The translations under genes were made by a program, and so were the position numbers. DNA of 64,000 nt from Lysinibacillus fusiformis (GTDB lineage: Bacteria > Bacillota > Bacilli > Bacillales_A > Planococcaceae): contig NZ_PDFK01000002.1 in NCBI RefSeq assembly GCF_002845985.1, positions 744,001 to 808,000 on the forward strand, in the 5' to 3' direction. The notes under the pieces were generated by a model. The model made no database searches and was not told where the DNA came from. It saw only the letters and a program-made list of their open reading frames with translations. How positions within the stretch are numbered: position 1 is the stretch's first letter; each line of letters starts with the position of its first letter. This document shows positions 48,801-55,751 of the stretch, in pieces.

Positions 48801-49294
48801 TAATATTCATCTTTCCAAAGCTCTATTTTATACTTTATTTCTTCTGCAATTGATGGAAGAGAAAAATCGAAATCCAACTGTTTTAAAGATTTGTAAATTG
48901 AGGATAGAACTGCTTCTCTAAATTTGCCTTGCTTCCCATTAATAACAACAGGTATGAATTTTTTATCATGTTCATTAACCTTTTTAAGTAATTCAATTAC
49001 ACTATTTTCTTCAACATTAACTTTATCGAATTTTTGTACTAATTTTTCTAGTTCTTCATTTTCTACATTTTTTGAAACAAAGTTTGCCATGAGTGTTCCA
49101 ATCATAGATTTTCCGGAACCATAAGACCCAACTAGTATATGCGCTTTATTTCCTATCCCTAAAAAACCTTCTAATAATCCGGATAAACTTTCAAAATGTG
49201 TTGGAGTTGGAATGTATCTTTCCTGTATCCACTCACTACCCAAATCAAGCTTAATATTTACACTTGGTTTAAAACTAATTGTATTTAAAGTCAT
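45893..49294 (-). CDS. sspC: SspC: large P-loop ATPase of DNA phosphorothioation
   Basis: This 1133-aa soluble ATPase has Walker A HILVGSYGSGKSMIGTLMA (GSYGSGKS at 56-63) and Walker B NYSIFLVYDEFGRLLQGME near residue 240. The remaining ~850 residues are helical and basic, without a domain I can name. SspC is the ATPase partner of the nickase SspB and the sulfur-transfer enzyme SspD in single-stranded phosphorothioation. The start ATG overlaps the sspB stop by four bases (ATGA type), so expression is coupled. The cofactor role and exact assembly are from the described Ssp system, not visible here. Confidence 0.84.
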   Translation of the reverse strand: MTLNTISFKPSVNIKLDLGSEWIQERYIPTPTHFESLSGLLEGFLGIGNKAHILVGSYGSGKSMIGTLMANFVSKNVENEELEKLVQKFDKVNVEENSVIELLKKVNEHDKKFIPVVINGKQGKFREAVLSSIYKSLKQLDFDFSLPSIAEEIKYKIELWKDEYYETYNKLCQILKEKTWDINGFLDDIDNYEYEAIETFKGIYPLLTAGAEFSVSYGNVDITEQLSYILEEINKRNYSIFLVYDEFGRLLQGMEMSEIVETMQDLQDIAELAERSNLNVLLITHKNLKQYFLNYNDELQSEFQRIQGRFRIYHTFSDPATFIRISSQVTKKYRIDWDNQYKFDSEIVKYDLFPELNGREMKSIVVDNSYPLHPVTMFTLPRLANIVAQNERTLFTFLESNENGGLKKHFEVNGTWYYAYNLFDYFEPSFQEFNTDSSTGSTYFKYLRVQKKVGNSSTANDEFKLLKLLTLWDIANLNNIQKLNKEFMCFALNWELNNLNKIIKVLEGKKLIRYSLFNDNWEIFEGSSIDVNKKIEEVIQQGIAKQEKLELLTCNLESRFAYPKRYNDDKNMIRYATIYPVYASDLLSSRNKDSLGDIDSDMSIFYVIPDLEIEKIKEKISELSQVDNKNIYVLPHKKLNNIDEYLMKLASINKLLDDKYLLNEDAIIEEELLKIKENTLFAIKEIIKPITQFQKSYWYSDGEDLKIKSNLSLSEKLSIIMENVFDKTPVINNESFNRRNISKQQLKAAKEVVDAIINNTVDELKGPSKLIYASVVKNNKVNELNENIQITMLREELMKQTKLGKGDFTTLLDIFKNPPFGIREPNIPILLTSILKKEWKYLMFYHKDGSFINDIDGDILYERMLDKPYNYSFSYQSLGNKYKTTISLIDECFSSYLDEKDKSYHPAVRVNRMLSKWFRNLPKITQKTNKLSDKSLAFKQLIKKGQFEPDVALRKFYELELDLDTVELIKKENEQYCINHQNLIEATIYKLTSVYSFNELLEFVQNKNEVVKVDNKLYKVLLVSSEENWIDNLALELVGVKREDWSDATDEVFFKTINSLVESDNLKELKEEYYEVKIENNSLAIPKVDLSPKGETIYTNIKDDLELMARKLPKDEIKALLFKLLVDYYEENM

Positions 49295-50160
49295 TTTAAT
49301 GCCCTTTCTTTTCTAATGTACTCTTCTTTTAAGAACTCAATCGGGTCTTCTTGTTCTAACCTAATTAAATCCAATCTATTTGTTCTATCAAAAATAAGAG
49401 GGTAACGTGACTTAGAAGCAAGTTGTTCTATTGCTTTTACTATTTCGCTTCTTTGCATATTAAACACTTTCCCCCATAGGTTTTTTGCATTTTCTATTTC
49501 ATCAATAGATATTTCATATTGATTGTATTTTAATAAAACATACATTAATGCTGAAAGACCTATTTCCTCATACTTAGGAGATTTTTTATAGATTCTCCCC
49601 TCTTTTTCGTCAATTAGCTTTAATGAAGTAAGTGGGCTTTGAATAACTTCTTCAGGATCAGTTATTGTACTTTTTGAATAATATTGTTTAAAAAGACATT
49701 CTAAATCTCTTTCTAATGTATTAGTAGAATTTTTTGATTCATAATTTTTATTAAGCCATGTTAAATAGTCACCTAAAACTTCTTCTTTTTCAAAGGAGGT
49801 TTTATCATATTCGTTAAAAAACCAATACCATGTTGTACAAGGCTCAATATCATCAACCAAATGATAATGAATAATACTCGCTGTATCATTTAATTCTATA
49901 TATGGATCGTAGCTATCAAAAATTTCACCAAAAGGAGATTTCCTATGTATTACTTTATTATCACTTCCTCTTTTATCTACCTCACATATATCTGCAGCAA
50001 CAATCCAATGTTTTAATGAGTTAACCATATTTGTTCCTAAACCAATCAACTCGGATGCATTTTTTTGATAAAAAAATCTATTATTTATTTCAATTTGCTG
50101 AATTGCTTTCCTCAACCAATAAATTCTTAGATAAAAACTTTGATGTTGTCCAAATCCCAA
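49291..50160 (-). CDS. sspB: SspB: DUF4007 protein, DNA nickase of phosphorothioation
   Basis: This 289-aa protein begins MGFGQHQSFYLRIYWLRKAI, the typical opening of DUF4007 (F-G-x-H-x-x-F-x-L-R...W-L-x-K). In the described Ssp system SspB is the DUF4007 protein that nicks one strand at the target so that sulfur can be inserted. The start is TTG 50160 behind AAAGGAGCGAGAAAA. The C-terminal half (IEFLKEEYIRKERALK at the end) is helical. It is the first gene of sspBCD. Two palindromes lie immediately upstream. Confidence 0.88.
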   Translation of the reverse strand: MGFGQHQSFYLRIYWLRKAIQQIEINNRFFYQKNASELIGLGTNMVNSLKHWIVAADICEVDKRGSDNKVIHRKSPFGEIFDSYDPYIELNDTASIIHYHLVDDIEPCTTWYWFFNEYDKTSFEKEEVLGDYLTWLNKNYESKNSTNTLERDLECLFKQYYSKSTITDPEEVIQSPLTSLKLIDEKEGRIYKKSPKYEEIGLSALMYVLLKYNQYEISIDEIENAKNLWGKVFNMQRSEIVKAIEQLASKSRYPLIFDRTNRLDLIRLEQEDPIEFLKEEYIRKERALK

Positions 50161-50176
50161 TTTTCTCGCTCCTTTA

Positions 50177-50198
50177 TTCTGGAGATACGTCTCCAGAA
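50177..50198. promoter_or_regulatory. Palindrome in the sspB leader
   Basis: Arms TTCTGGAGA / TCTCCAGAA with a 4-base centre, just upstream of the sspB ribosome site. It could be a repressor operator or an RNA hairpin that limits translation. Confidence 0.55.
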
Positions 50199-50219
50199 GA
50201 TCTTTTACAATTTTAACAT

Positions 50220-50239
50220 ACTGGAGAGATTAATCCAGT
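50220..50239. promoter_or_regulatory. Second related palindrome upstream of sspB
   Basis: ACTGGA / TCCAGT with an 8-base centre. It shares CTGGAGA with the first palindrome, so the two may be a tandem operator. Confidence 0.45.
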
Positions 50240-51192
50240 GATTGAATGTGAAAAGAATTCTACTAATGATTTAATATCTTTGAATAAAATATCCTAAATT
50301 ATATTCACAATTACTATCTTAAAATTATTAACTTTTAAGGTATTCATATACCCCATAATTCTCTATTTTTAATTAATTAAGTGAAATTACTAACATGTAG
50401 AGAAACCTCATAACCAAATTAATCTTAATTACTAAATACATATCTTTTCATTATACACATGTCAACTAAACTACCATTATTAATTTACCCTATAAAACTT
50501 GTCAATAAGTAAATCATTATAACGAAGCTTAAGGAATTTTAGCTAAATAATAATAAATGGCATTATGGTAATATTCGATTTGTTCTCGTTAAAGTTTTTT
50601 AAATATTTAGATATTTTTTATAAACAATGCAATTATTTTATTGAATGTTTTTACTGTCTATTCGAATACGATAAATCAACTGCTATTATAAATAGAAATA
50701 CTTCATATTATTTACTTTATATTTTTAAAAAAAACAATTTGTACAGTCTCTTAGACTGAAAATACAATTACTTTTTATCTTTTATTTTAATAACTAACAA
50801 AAACTCAATTTTTATTGAACACCCCTTAAGAATATCCCATGCTCACTTTTGAGCCGATTTTCTATATATCGAACAATCCACTTATCTTTTCTAGTTGGCA
50901 TTTTACCCTACCAATCTTTGTAATATAGAGCAAAAAAGATACGCTGATTTTTTACTCTAACAGAATCAACACAGCGTTTTATATAAAGAAAAAATCCAAT
51001 ATCAGATCGTGCTGTTGCCTAACTCTGTTTTGGTCTGGTTCAAATAGCTGTTGCTTGATACCAGTTGTTCTAAGATCTTATCTCAAGATTAGCTTGGGGA
51101 TAAAAATTAAATGGTGATAATACACCTAAAAATATAAGAGGCTAACACTCTATGGGCAAGAGTGACGGAAATATCGCCAAGTGCATTAGCGA
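50240..51192. other. Long intergenic region, no firm gene
   Basis: AT-rich DNA between sspB and the recombinase. A minus-strand open frame (MPTRKDKWIVRYIENRLKSE..., ~29 codons, near 50815-50900) looks protein-like but is too short to call. Otherwise nothing was recognised. Confidence 0.5.
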
Positions 51193-51345
51193 CTACTTTT
51201 AAAAGTAGGTTATATGTTAACTTTAGTCATTGGATTTTTTGTCTGCGGACATTGACCTCACTTCTCATTTTTAAAATGAATCTTACTTTAGAGTAAGCAT
51301 AAGTGAGCTGCACCCGCTAAATTAGCGTTAAGCATCATTGCTTAA
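51193..51345. repeat. Cluster of five palindromes before the third integrase
   Basis: Within ~155 bases lie CTACTTTTAAAAGTAG (51193-51208), CATTTTTAAAATG (51266-51278), CTTACTTTAGAGTAAG (51282-51297), CGCTAAATTAGCG (51315-51327) and TTAAGCA/TGCTTAA with loop TCAT (51328-51345). Such a density suggests a recombination site, a transfer or replication origin, or a structured RNA. Confidence 0.55.
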
Positions 51346-51504
51346 AGTTGTGCAAATGTATTACTTAACACTTTTATTATCGTTATGAAATTTTATAAGA
51401 CCATATAGACAGTATGTATTATGAGAAAAGGACGTTTGCTATTGCGGGCTTTTTCTATATCCCACTATATAAATTTCATAAAGATAAGCTAATTTCATAT
51501 ATGG

Positions 51505-52530
51505 GTGGGGTCTGCCCTTTTTTATACAGCTATGAAGAAAGGAATGCTTGTTATCGGAAATCGAGGATGGATTAAAACAGAAAGAGAAATTCGTGTGGCC
51601 ATATCTACTAATGAAGATGTGAGCAATAAAGGAGCCTATTTAAACTTGATGTTGCAATTAAATAAAATTGCTAGACATGCAAAAGGAGTTAGTGTGAATA
51701 AAACTCTACCTCAATACTACAATCATATGGACTTATTTTGCCGCTTCGTAGCGGACAACTATAATTTAAAAGTACTTGCTAACATTCAGAATAAGCATCT
51801 CGTAGATTATGTAAGTGAACGACAAAGCGAGGGCAAATCCGCTTCTACAATTAAAAATGATTTAGCTGCTATCAGATATTTTCATGATCAAATCCCTAAT
51901 CCTCGTTATCAGCTGAGCAGCAATCAAATTTTAAGCGAAAATTATAATGAATTCCATTTAGAAAGAAGGCGCTTTGGTGGAGTTGATCGTCGTCCTACCG
52001 AACTGGAATATCAAGCCTTAGTAACATTGGCACAACAATCTAATTCTCCTTCCCTCGCACTTATTATTATGCTGTGTCGTGAACAGGGCTTACGTGTACA
52101 TGAAGCGGTTAGATTAAGCCGCGTGGATGCTGAAAAAGCATTACGTGAAGGCTTTCTAACTGTTAAAGGAAAAGGTGGACTAATACGACAAATTCCCTTA
52201 CAAACACAATCCTTTAGCGTTTTACAAGATGCAATGCAACAGGTCAATCGCGGAGAGAAACTTTTTGTTTTGCGAGATCAGAAAGCGCATCAAGTAATTC
52301 AACGTGTGCAAGATTTTATTAGGAATAATCGCCAAAAAGTATTAGACCCACTCAACACTCGGCCAAAGGGTGTTGAAATTACAATGCATAGTTTTAGACA
52401 TGCATATGCAAAAGAACAATATGAATTATTTATTGAAAAAGGTTATACAGAAGGAGATGCACGATTAGCAGTCTCTAAATTAATTGGTCACAACCGTGAG
52501 GATGTTACACGAATTTATTTAGCTGAATAA
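51505..52530 (+). CDS. Tyrosine recombinase of the integrase-domain (SAM-like N-terminus) type
   Basis: This ~341-aa protein differs from the two integrases at the right end. Residues ~40-130 form a SAM-like core-binding domain (YYNHMDLFCRFVADNY, SASTIKNDLAAIRYFHDQ). The catalytic domain shows Arg in CREQGLRVHEAVRLS, Lys in VKGKGGLIRQIPL, H-x-x-R in MHSFRHAYAK and His...Tyr in LIGHNREDVTRIYLAE. The start GTG 51505 is doubtful; ATG 51532 is an alternative, and no strong ribosome site is seen for either. It points away from sspB and may mark an independently moving unit within the island. Confidence 0.8.
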   Translation: MGSALFYTAMKKGMLVIGNRGWIKTEREIRVAISTNEDVSNKGAYLNLMLQLNKIARHAKGVSVNKTLPQYYNHMDLFCRFVADNYNLKVLANIQNKHLVDYVSERQSEGKSASTIKNDLAAIRYFHDQIPNPRYQLSSNQILSENYNEFHLERRRFGGVDRRPTELEYQALVTLAQQSNSPSLALIIMLCREQGLRVHEAVRLSRVDAEKALREGFLTVKGKGGLIRQIPLQTQSFSVLQDAMQQVNRGEKLFVLRDQKAHQVIQRVQDFIRNNRQKVLDPLNTRPKGVEITMHSFRHAYAKEQYELFIEKGYTEGDARLAVSKLIGHNREDVTRIYLAE

Positions 52531-52591
52531 AATTTGTAATTACTCTAGTAATATCATTTTTTGCAGATATAATGTTTTAAAATATCAAAGG

Positions 52592-53014
52592 ATGTGGGTT
52601 AAAATACGAAATCAACATGAAGAAAATGAACAAATTGTAGAAATAGAAAAAAAAATTAATTCATTGGAACGCTTATTAAAAATTGAAACATATCGATTAA
52701 AAGAAGCAATTGGAGCATGGAGACGTAAAATTGAAGGAAGAGGGTTACGTAAAGACTCTATTAGAGAAGGCTTCAATGCTGAAAGAGGAACACATTATAA
52801 AGTATTTGTCTTAGATTTACCTGGGGATTTAGAGATTGAGTTTGTGTTAGATATTATTAAAAATGAAATGTTAGAAGACTTTTATCCCTTTACTTTTCGC
52901 AAGGTTGATTTTTCGCGCCGATATAAAGGTTGGTTAATGGAAGTAGAAAGAACTTTAAATAAAGAAATGCAAATAGAAACAGATTTTTTAATGAAATACT
53001 ATAGTCAAAACTAA
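52592..53014 (+). CDS. Unknown 140-aa protein after the recombinase
   Basis: An N-terminal helix (EIEKKINSLERLLKIETYRLKEAIGAWRRKI) is followed by a mixed domain with HYKVFVLDLPGDLEIEFVLD and RKVDFSRRYKGWLMEVERTL. It is soluble and charged. It lies 61 bases after the recombinase in the same direction, so the two may be co-expressed. The AAAGG before the ATG is too close, so the start is uncertain. I recognise no family. Confidence 0.6.
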   Translation: MWVKIRNQHEENEQIVEIEKKINSLERLLKIETYRLKEAIGAWRRKIEGRGLRKDSIREGFNAERGTHYKVFVLDLPGDLEIEFVLDIIKNEMLEDFYPFTFRKVDFSRRYKGWLMEVERTLNKEMQIETDFLMKYYSQN

Positions 53015-53042
53015 AAACTCACTTTCCATATTATCAAAACAG

Positions 53043-53099
53043 AATAATACAAAACACAAAGAAAGGAGATTATTCCATCTCTTTATGTTTTGTATTATT
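53043..53099. terminator. Bidirectional stem-loop
   Basis: Arms AATAATACAAAACA / TGTTTTGTATTATT, extended by AAAGA/TCTTT with a bulge. It lies between two converging genes. Confidence 0.75.
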
Positions 53100-53172
53100 T
53101 AGTCATTAATAAGGTAACTCTTTAAACCCCATCAAAATGTCACTCTCTACTAATTCTGATCCCATATTTAAT

Positions 53173-54153
53173 CTAAGTAGAATTTAAACTCGATATAAGA
53201 GTATTTATAACCTGACTATTTCTTTCAATAAATTCCATTTTCTTAGTAGTTTCTCTCTCTATTTCTTTATATACTAGAAAGAGTTCTTTTTCTAAATTAC
53301 TTTTATGTTCTTGTTCCACAATAATTTCGTTTTTCAAATCTTGAATCTGTTTACTTAAATTTGATGTACATTCACTATCTCTTACATCCAATGGACTGAT
53401 ATTTAATAACCTTTTAAATAAGCCATTCTTTGTTTGCTTTATAAAATCTTTATGCTCATGAATTTTCGAGCTATAGTCAATTTTCAATAACAAAATATTA
53501 AAATCACTTTCAAGATAAAGTAACTTTCTCATACATATATTTATCTCGTCATTTATCCCAAAAGCCTTTTTATGCAATATATATAAGGACTGCTCTATTC
53601 TAAAAATTTCTTCCTGATTTCCATTCCAAGACAATATTACTTTTTCAATTATCCTCATTTTTTTATTTAATACTTGGACTTCTTCATTGGTTTGCATATT
53701 CCCTTTTTCAAACTTAAAAAGGAAGCCAATATTTTGATCCAGTCTTTTTATCGCATTCTTTATTAATTTAATTTCTTTTTGATAACTATCAACGCTTTCA
53801 TGTAACAATAGCTTAACATTATTCAAATTTTTACCTTGCCTCTTTAAAAACTGCTGCACTAAATACAATTTATAAATACTTATATAATGAAACTTATAAT
53901 TTCTCCCCTCTCTTACATTCTCAAGATATTCAAATTTACAAAGGTTTGTAACATAATAGCGTAAACTACTAACATTCATGTTAAGCATTGTAGAGACTTC
54001 TAAAGAAGTATAAAGCCTTTTAGCATTTAAAGTTTTAATAAACTCAGGAAAAAGCACCTCTTCCTTATAACCATACTTTGTTAGCGCATTATAGATTTTA
54101 TCTTCTAAAAATAATGATTTAAATTTCTCAATTTCTATGTTGTGATTATTCAA
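53173..54153 (-). CDS. MerR-type winged helix protein with long coiled coil
   Basis: In this 326-aa protein residues ~35-95 form a MerR-like DNA-binding domain (LYTSLEVSTMLNMNVSSLRYYV and then LCKFEYLENVREGRNYKFHYIS). Residues ~115-326 are almost continuous predicted coiled coil or helix. No effector-binding domain is seen. This layout recalls RacA-like chromosome-anchoring or plasmid partition proteins more than ligand-sensing MerR regulators; that comparison is inference. The start is TTG 54153 behind AGAGGTGA. It is the only gene in its unit, on the minus strand. Confidence 0.68.
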   Translation of the reverse strand: MNNHNIEIEKFKSLFLEDKIYNALTKYGYKEEVLFPEFIKTLNAKRLYTSLEVSTMLNMNVSSLRYYVTNLCKFEYLENVREGRNYKFHYISIYKLYLVQQFLKRQGKNLNNVKLLLHESVDSYQKEIKLIKNAIKRLDQNIGFLFKFEKGNMQTNEEVQVLNKKMRIIEKVILSWNGNQEEIFRIEQSLYILHKKAFGINDEINICMRKLLYLESDFNILLLKIDYSSKIHEHKDFIKQTKNGLFKRLLNISPLDVRDSECTSNLSKQIQDLKNEIIVEQEHKSNLEKELFLVYKEIERETTKKMEFIERNSQVINTLISSLNST

Positions 54154-54210
54154 TTACGTCACCTCTTGTATACAAGGATTTCCAAATTGAATTTACAAGT
54201 TATAAAAAAA

Positions 54211-54247
54211 GCAGTTTTTTAGAAGATTTTACTTACCAAAAAACTGC
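54211..54247 (-). terminator. Terminator
   Basis: GCAGTTTTTT / AAAAAACTGC with a T7 run on the minus strand, after the 99-aa gene. Confidence 0.85.
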
Positions 54248-54262
54248 ACAATTAAATGCTAT

Positions 54263-54562
54263 TTAAAAAGATATATTTGTTATAGTCCCTTTTCCACGAA
54301 TATATAATTCACTATTCTTAGCTTCTTTAATAGCTTTATTTACTAGTGATTCATATTGTGTAGTAGGTACACCCTCATATTCTAAATTTATCCCCACGTA
54401 AGGAACACGATAGCCTTTTGCTTCTACTAACGTACCTAGTTCTTTAAACAATTCAGATGTAATATCTTCATGTGCTAAATTTCGTGTAGCCGCTTCATCC
54501 CCTAAACTCTCTACAATTTTGTATACATCCATCGTGAGTTGACCTTTAAAAAGTGCTTTCAT
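54263..54562 (-). CDS. Unknown 99-aa protein, phage/plasmid-like
   Basis: A small soluble protein (MKALFKGQLTMDVYKIVESL..., ending IRGKGTITNISF) whose start overlaps the end of the 105-aa gene by 17 bases. AGGGGG lies ~11 bases before ATG. The two form an operon divergent from an XRE regulator, the usual position of early or lysogeny genes in integrative elements. No family is recognised. Confidence 0.6.
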   Translation of the reverse strand: MKALFKGQLTMDVYKIVESLGDEAATRNLAHEDITSELFKELGTLVEAKGYRVPYVGINLEYEGVPTTQYESLVNKAIKEAKNSELYIRGKGTITNISF

Positions 54563-54863
54563 CGTTTATCGATCCCCCTGATATTTTTTCTCTGAGTACA
54601 ATCCCATCTAAAAAGCCTTGCTTGTATATATCTTGAAATAATAAGTGCTGATAATTAAGAATTGATATCTGTATCGACTCAGAAATCTCTTTAACTTCTA
54701 TTTCACTTATACCTGAAAGAGTTTTGGATAATTTCTGTTTAATATCTTTAACCATTTCATTTTGGTGATTCCTAAAACCTTTATTATGATAAAGCACATC
54801 AATCCTTTCATCTATTAATAAAATAAGTGCCGATTCAAAGTTTCCGATAACGTTCAACCCCAT
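54546..54863 (-). CDS. Unknown 105-aa helical protein, phage/plasmid-like
   Basis: The product is all-helical by composition and ends its fold with YKQGFLDGIVLREKI, a motif (Y-x-x-G-F-x-D-G-I-x-L) seen in small proteins of firmicute phages and elements. It is first in a two-gene unit divergent from the XRE-family repressor, with a ~110-bp intergenic region holding both promoters. No function can be given. Confidence 0.6.
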   Translation of the reverse strand: MGLNVIGNFESALILLIDERIDVLYHNKGFRNHQNEMVKDIKQKLSKTLSGISEIEVKEISESIQISILNYQHLLFQDIYKQGFLDGIVLREKISGGSINDESTF

Positions 54864-54976
54864 TCATTACTTATTATGTATATTTACGTTTTAAGTATAA
54901 TTTATTTTCTATTGATTGTAAAATACAATAACTGTACGATTAATTAAACGATAAAAGTGGAGTTGAAATAACATAT

Positions 54977-55330
54977 ATGAATAACTTGCAAATAGGACAG
55001 TTAATACGTTCATTACGCAAAGAAAATAATTTAAGTATGAGTGATCTTGCTCAAAAATTAGATATTTCTCAAGCATCTATTTCACGGATAGAAAGCGGCA
55101 TTCAGGAAGCGAGTTATACACTGTTAGGTGAAATTTGCGAGCAATTCGGACTAACGCTTAGCTCATTCTTTTTATTACTGGAAAACAAAGTTGATACAAC
55201 TATTAAGATTCCACAAGATAAATTTCTACAAAGTGAAAATATAGATGATGAATTACTTAATATCATTAAAAATTTATCAGAGGAACAAAAAAAGGGATTA
55301 TATGTACTATTGCTTCCTTATATCAGATAA
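54977..55330 (+). CDS. XRE-family transcriptional regulator
   Basis: This 117-aa protein has an N-terminal helix-turn-helix (IGQLIRSLRKENNLSMSDLAQKLDISQASISRIESGI, residues 6-42) and a short helical C-terminal part (EEQKKGLYVLLLPYI). It is divergent from the pair of small genes at 54.3-54.9 kb and probably represses them. The start ATG has GGAGTTGAAATAACAT upstream. A terminator follows directly. It is likely the island's own control protein. Confidence 0.85.
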   Translation: MNNLQIGQLIRSLRKENNLSMSDLAQKLDISQASISRIESGIQEASYTLLGEICEQFGLTLSSFFLLLENKVDTTIKIPQDKFLQSENIDDELLNIIKNLSEEQKKGLYVLLLPYIR

Positions 55331-55342
55331 ATTTCCATAAGA

Positions 55343-55384
55343 AAAACCTTAGTTTCTCGTATTCAAACGAAATCTAAGGTTTTT
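55343..55384. terminator. Terminator between XRE and MazG-like genes
   Basis: Stem AAAACCTTAG / CTAAGGTTTT with an inner TTTC/GAAA pair and T-runs. A similar hairpin (AAAACCTTA / TAAGGTTTT) occurs at 58295-58337. Confidence 0.8.
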
Positions 55385-55411
55385 AAATTGCCTTTTAAAT
55401 GTTTTATAAAT

Positions 55412-55750
55412 TTATATCTCATTGTATTTAGTATTTTTCCCAGCAAACTTTTCAATTGGATATTTTTCATTATTTTTTTGAAGTTTATTATTTATTATTT
55501 TTACTAAGTCCAAATCCGTTTCATTCGCAAACAATATCGTATAAATCAAAACATCCGCTAGCTCCTCCTTCATCTTATCTAAATTCTTTTCAACTGCTTC
55601 CTCACTCGTTTTCCATTGAAATAGCTCTAATAATTCACTTGCTTCTAATGATAAGGAGAGTGCTAGATCCTTAGGATTATGGAATTGCTGCCAGTTACGT
55701 TGGTCTCGGAATTGCAAAATACTTTTACGTAGTTGTTCTAACTCACCCAT
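55412..55750 (-). CDS. MazG-like nucleotide pyrophosphohydrolase
   Basis: This 112-aa protein has the MazG/RS21-C6 pattern: RDQRNWQQFHNPKDLALSLSLEASELLELFQW (E-A-S-E-L-x-E motif at ~32-39) and KMKEELADVLIYTILFANE (E-E-x-x-D, ~60-64). These residues bind Mg2+ and hydrolyse NTPs to NMP and PPi. The start ATG is one base after the stop of the GIY-YIG/DUF2075 gene, so the two are translationally coupled. A nucleotide-hydrolysing partner for a nuclease-helicase suggests a defence pair in which one part depletes or signals through nucleotides. That role is inference. Confidence 0.87.
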   Translation of the reverse strand: MGELEQLRKSILQFRDQRNWQQFHNPKDLALSLSLEASELLELFQWKTSEEAVEKNLDKMKEELADVLIYTILFANETDLDLVKIINNKLQKNNEKYPIEKFAGKNTKYNEI

Positions 55751-55751
55751 A

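Noticed and set aside
50815..50900. Short minus-strand frame starting MPTRKDKWIVRYIENRL
   Set aside because: About 29 codons, with no clear ribosome site. It may be a remnant but is too short to annotate.
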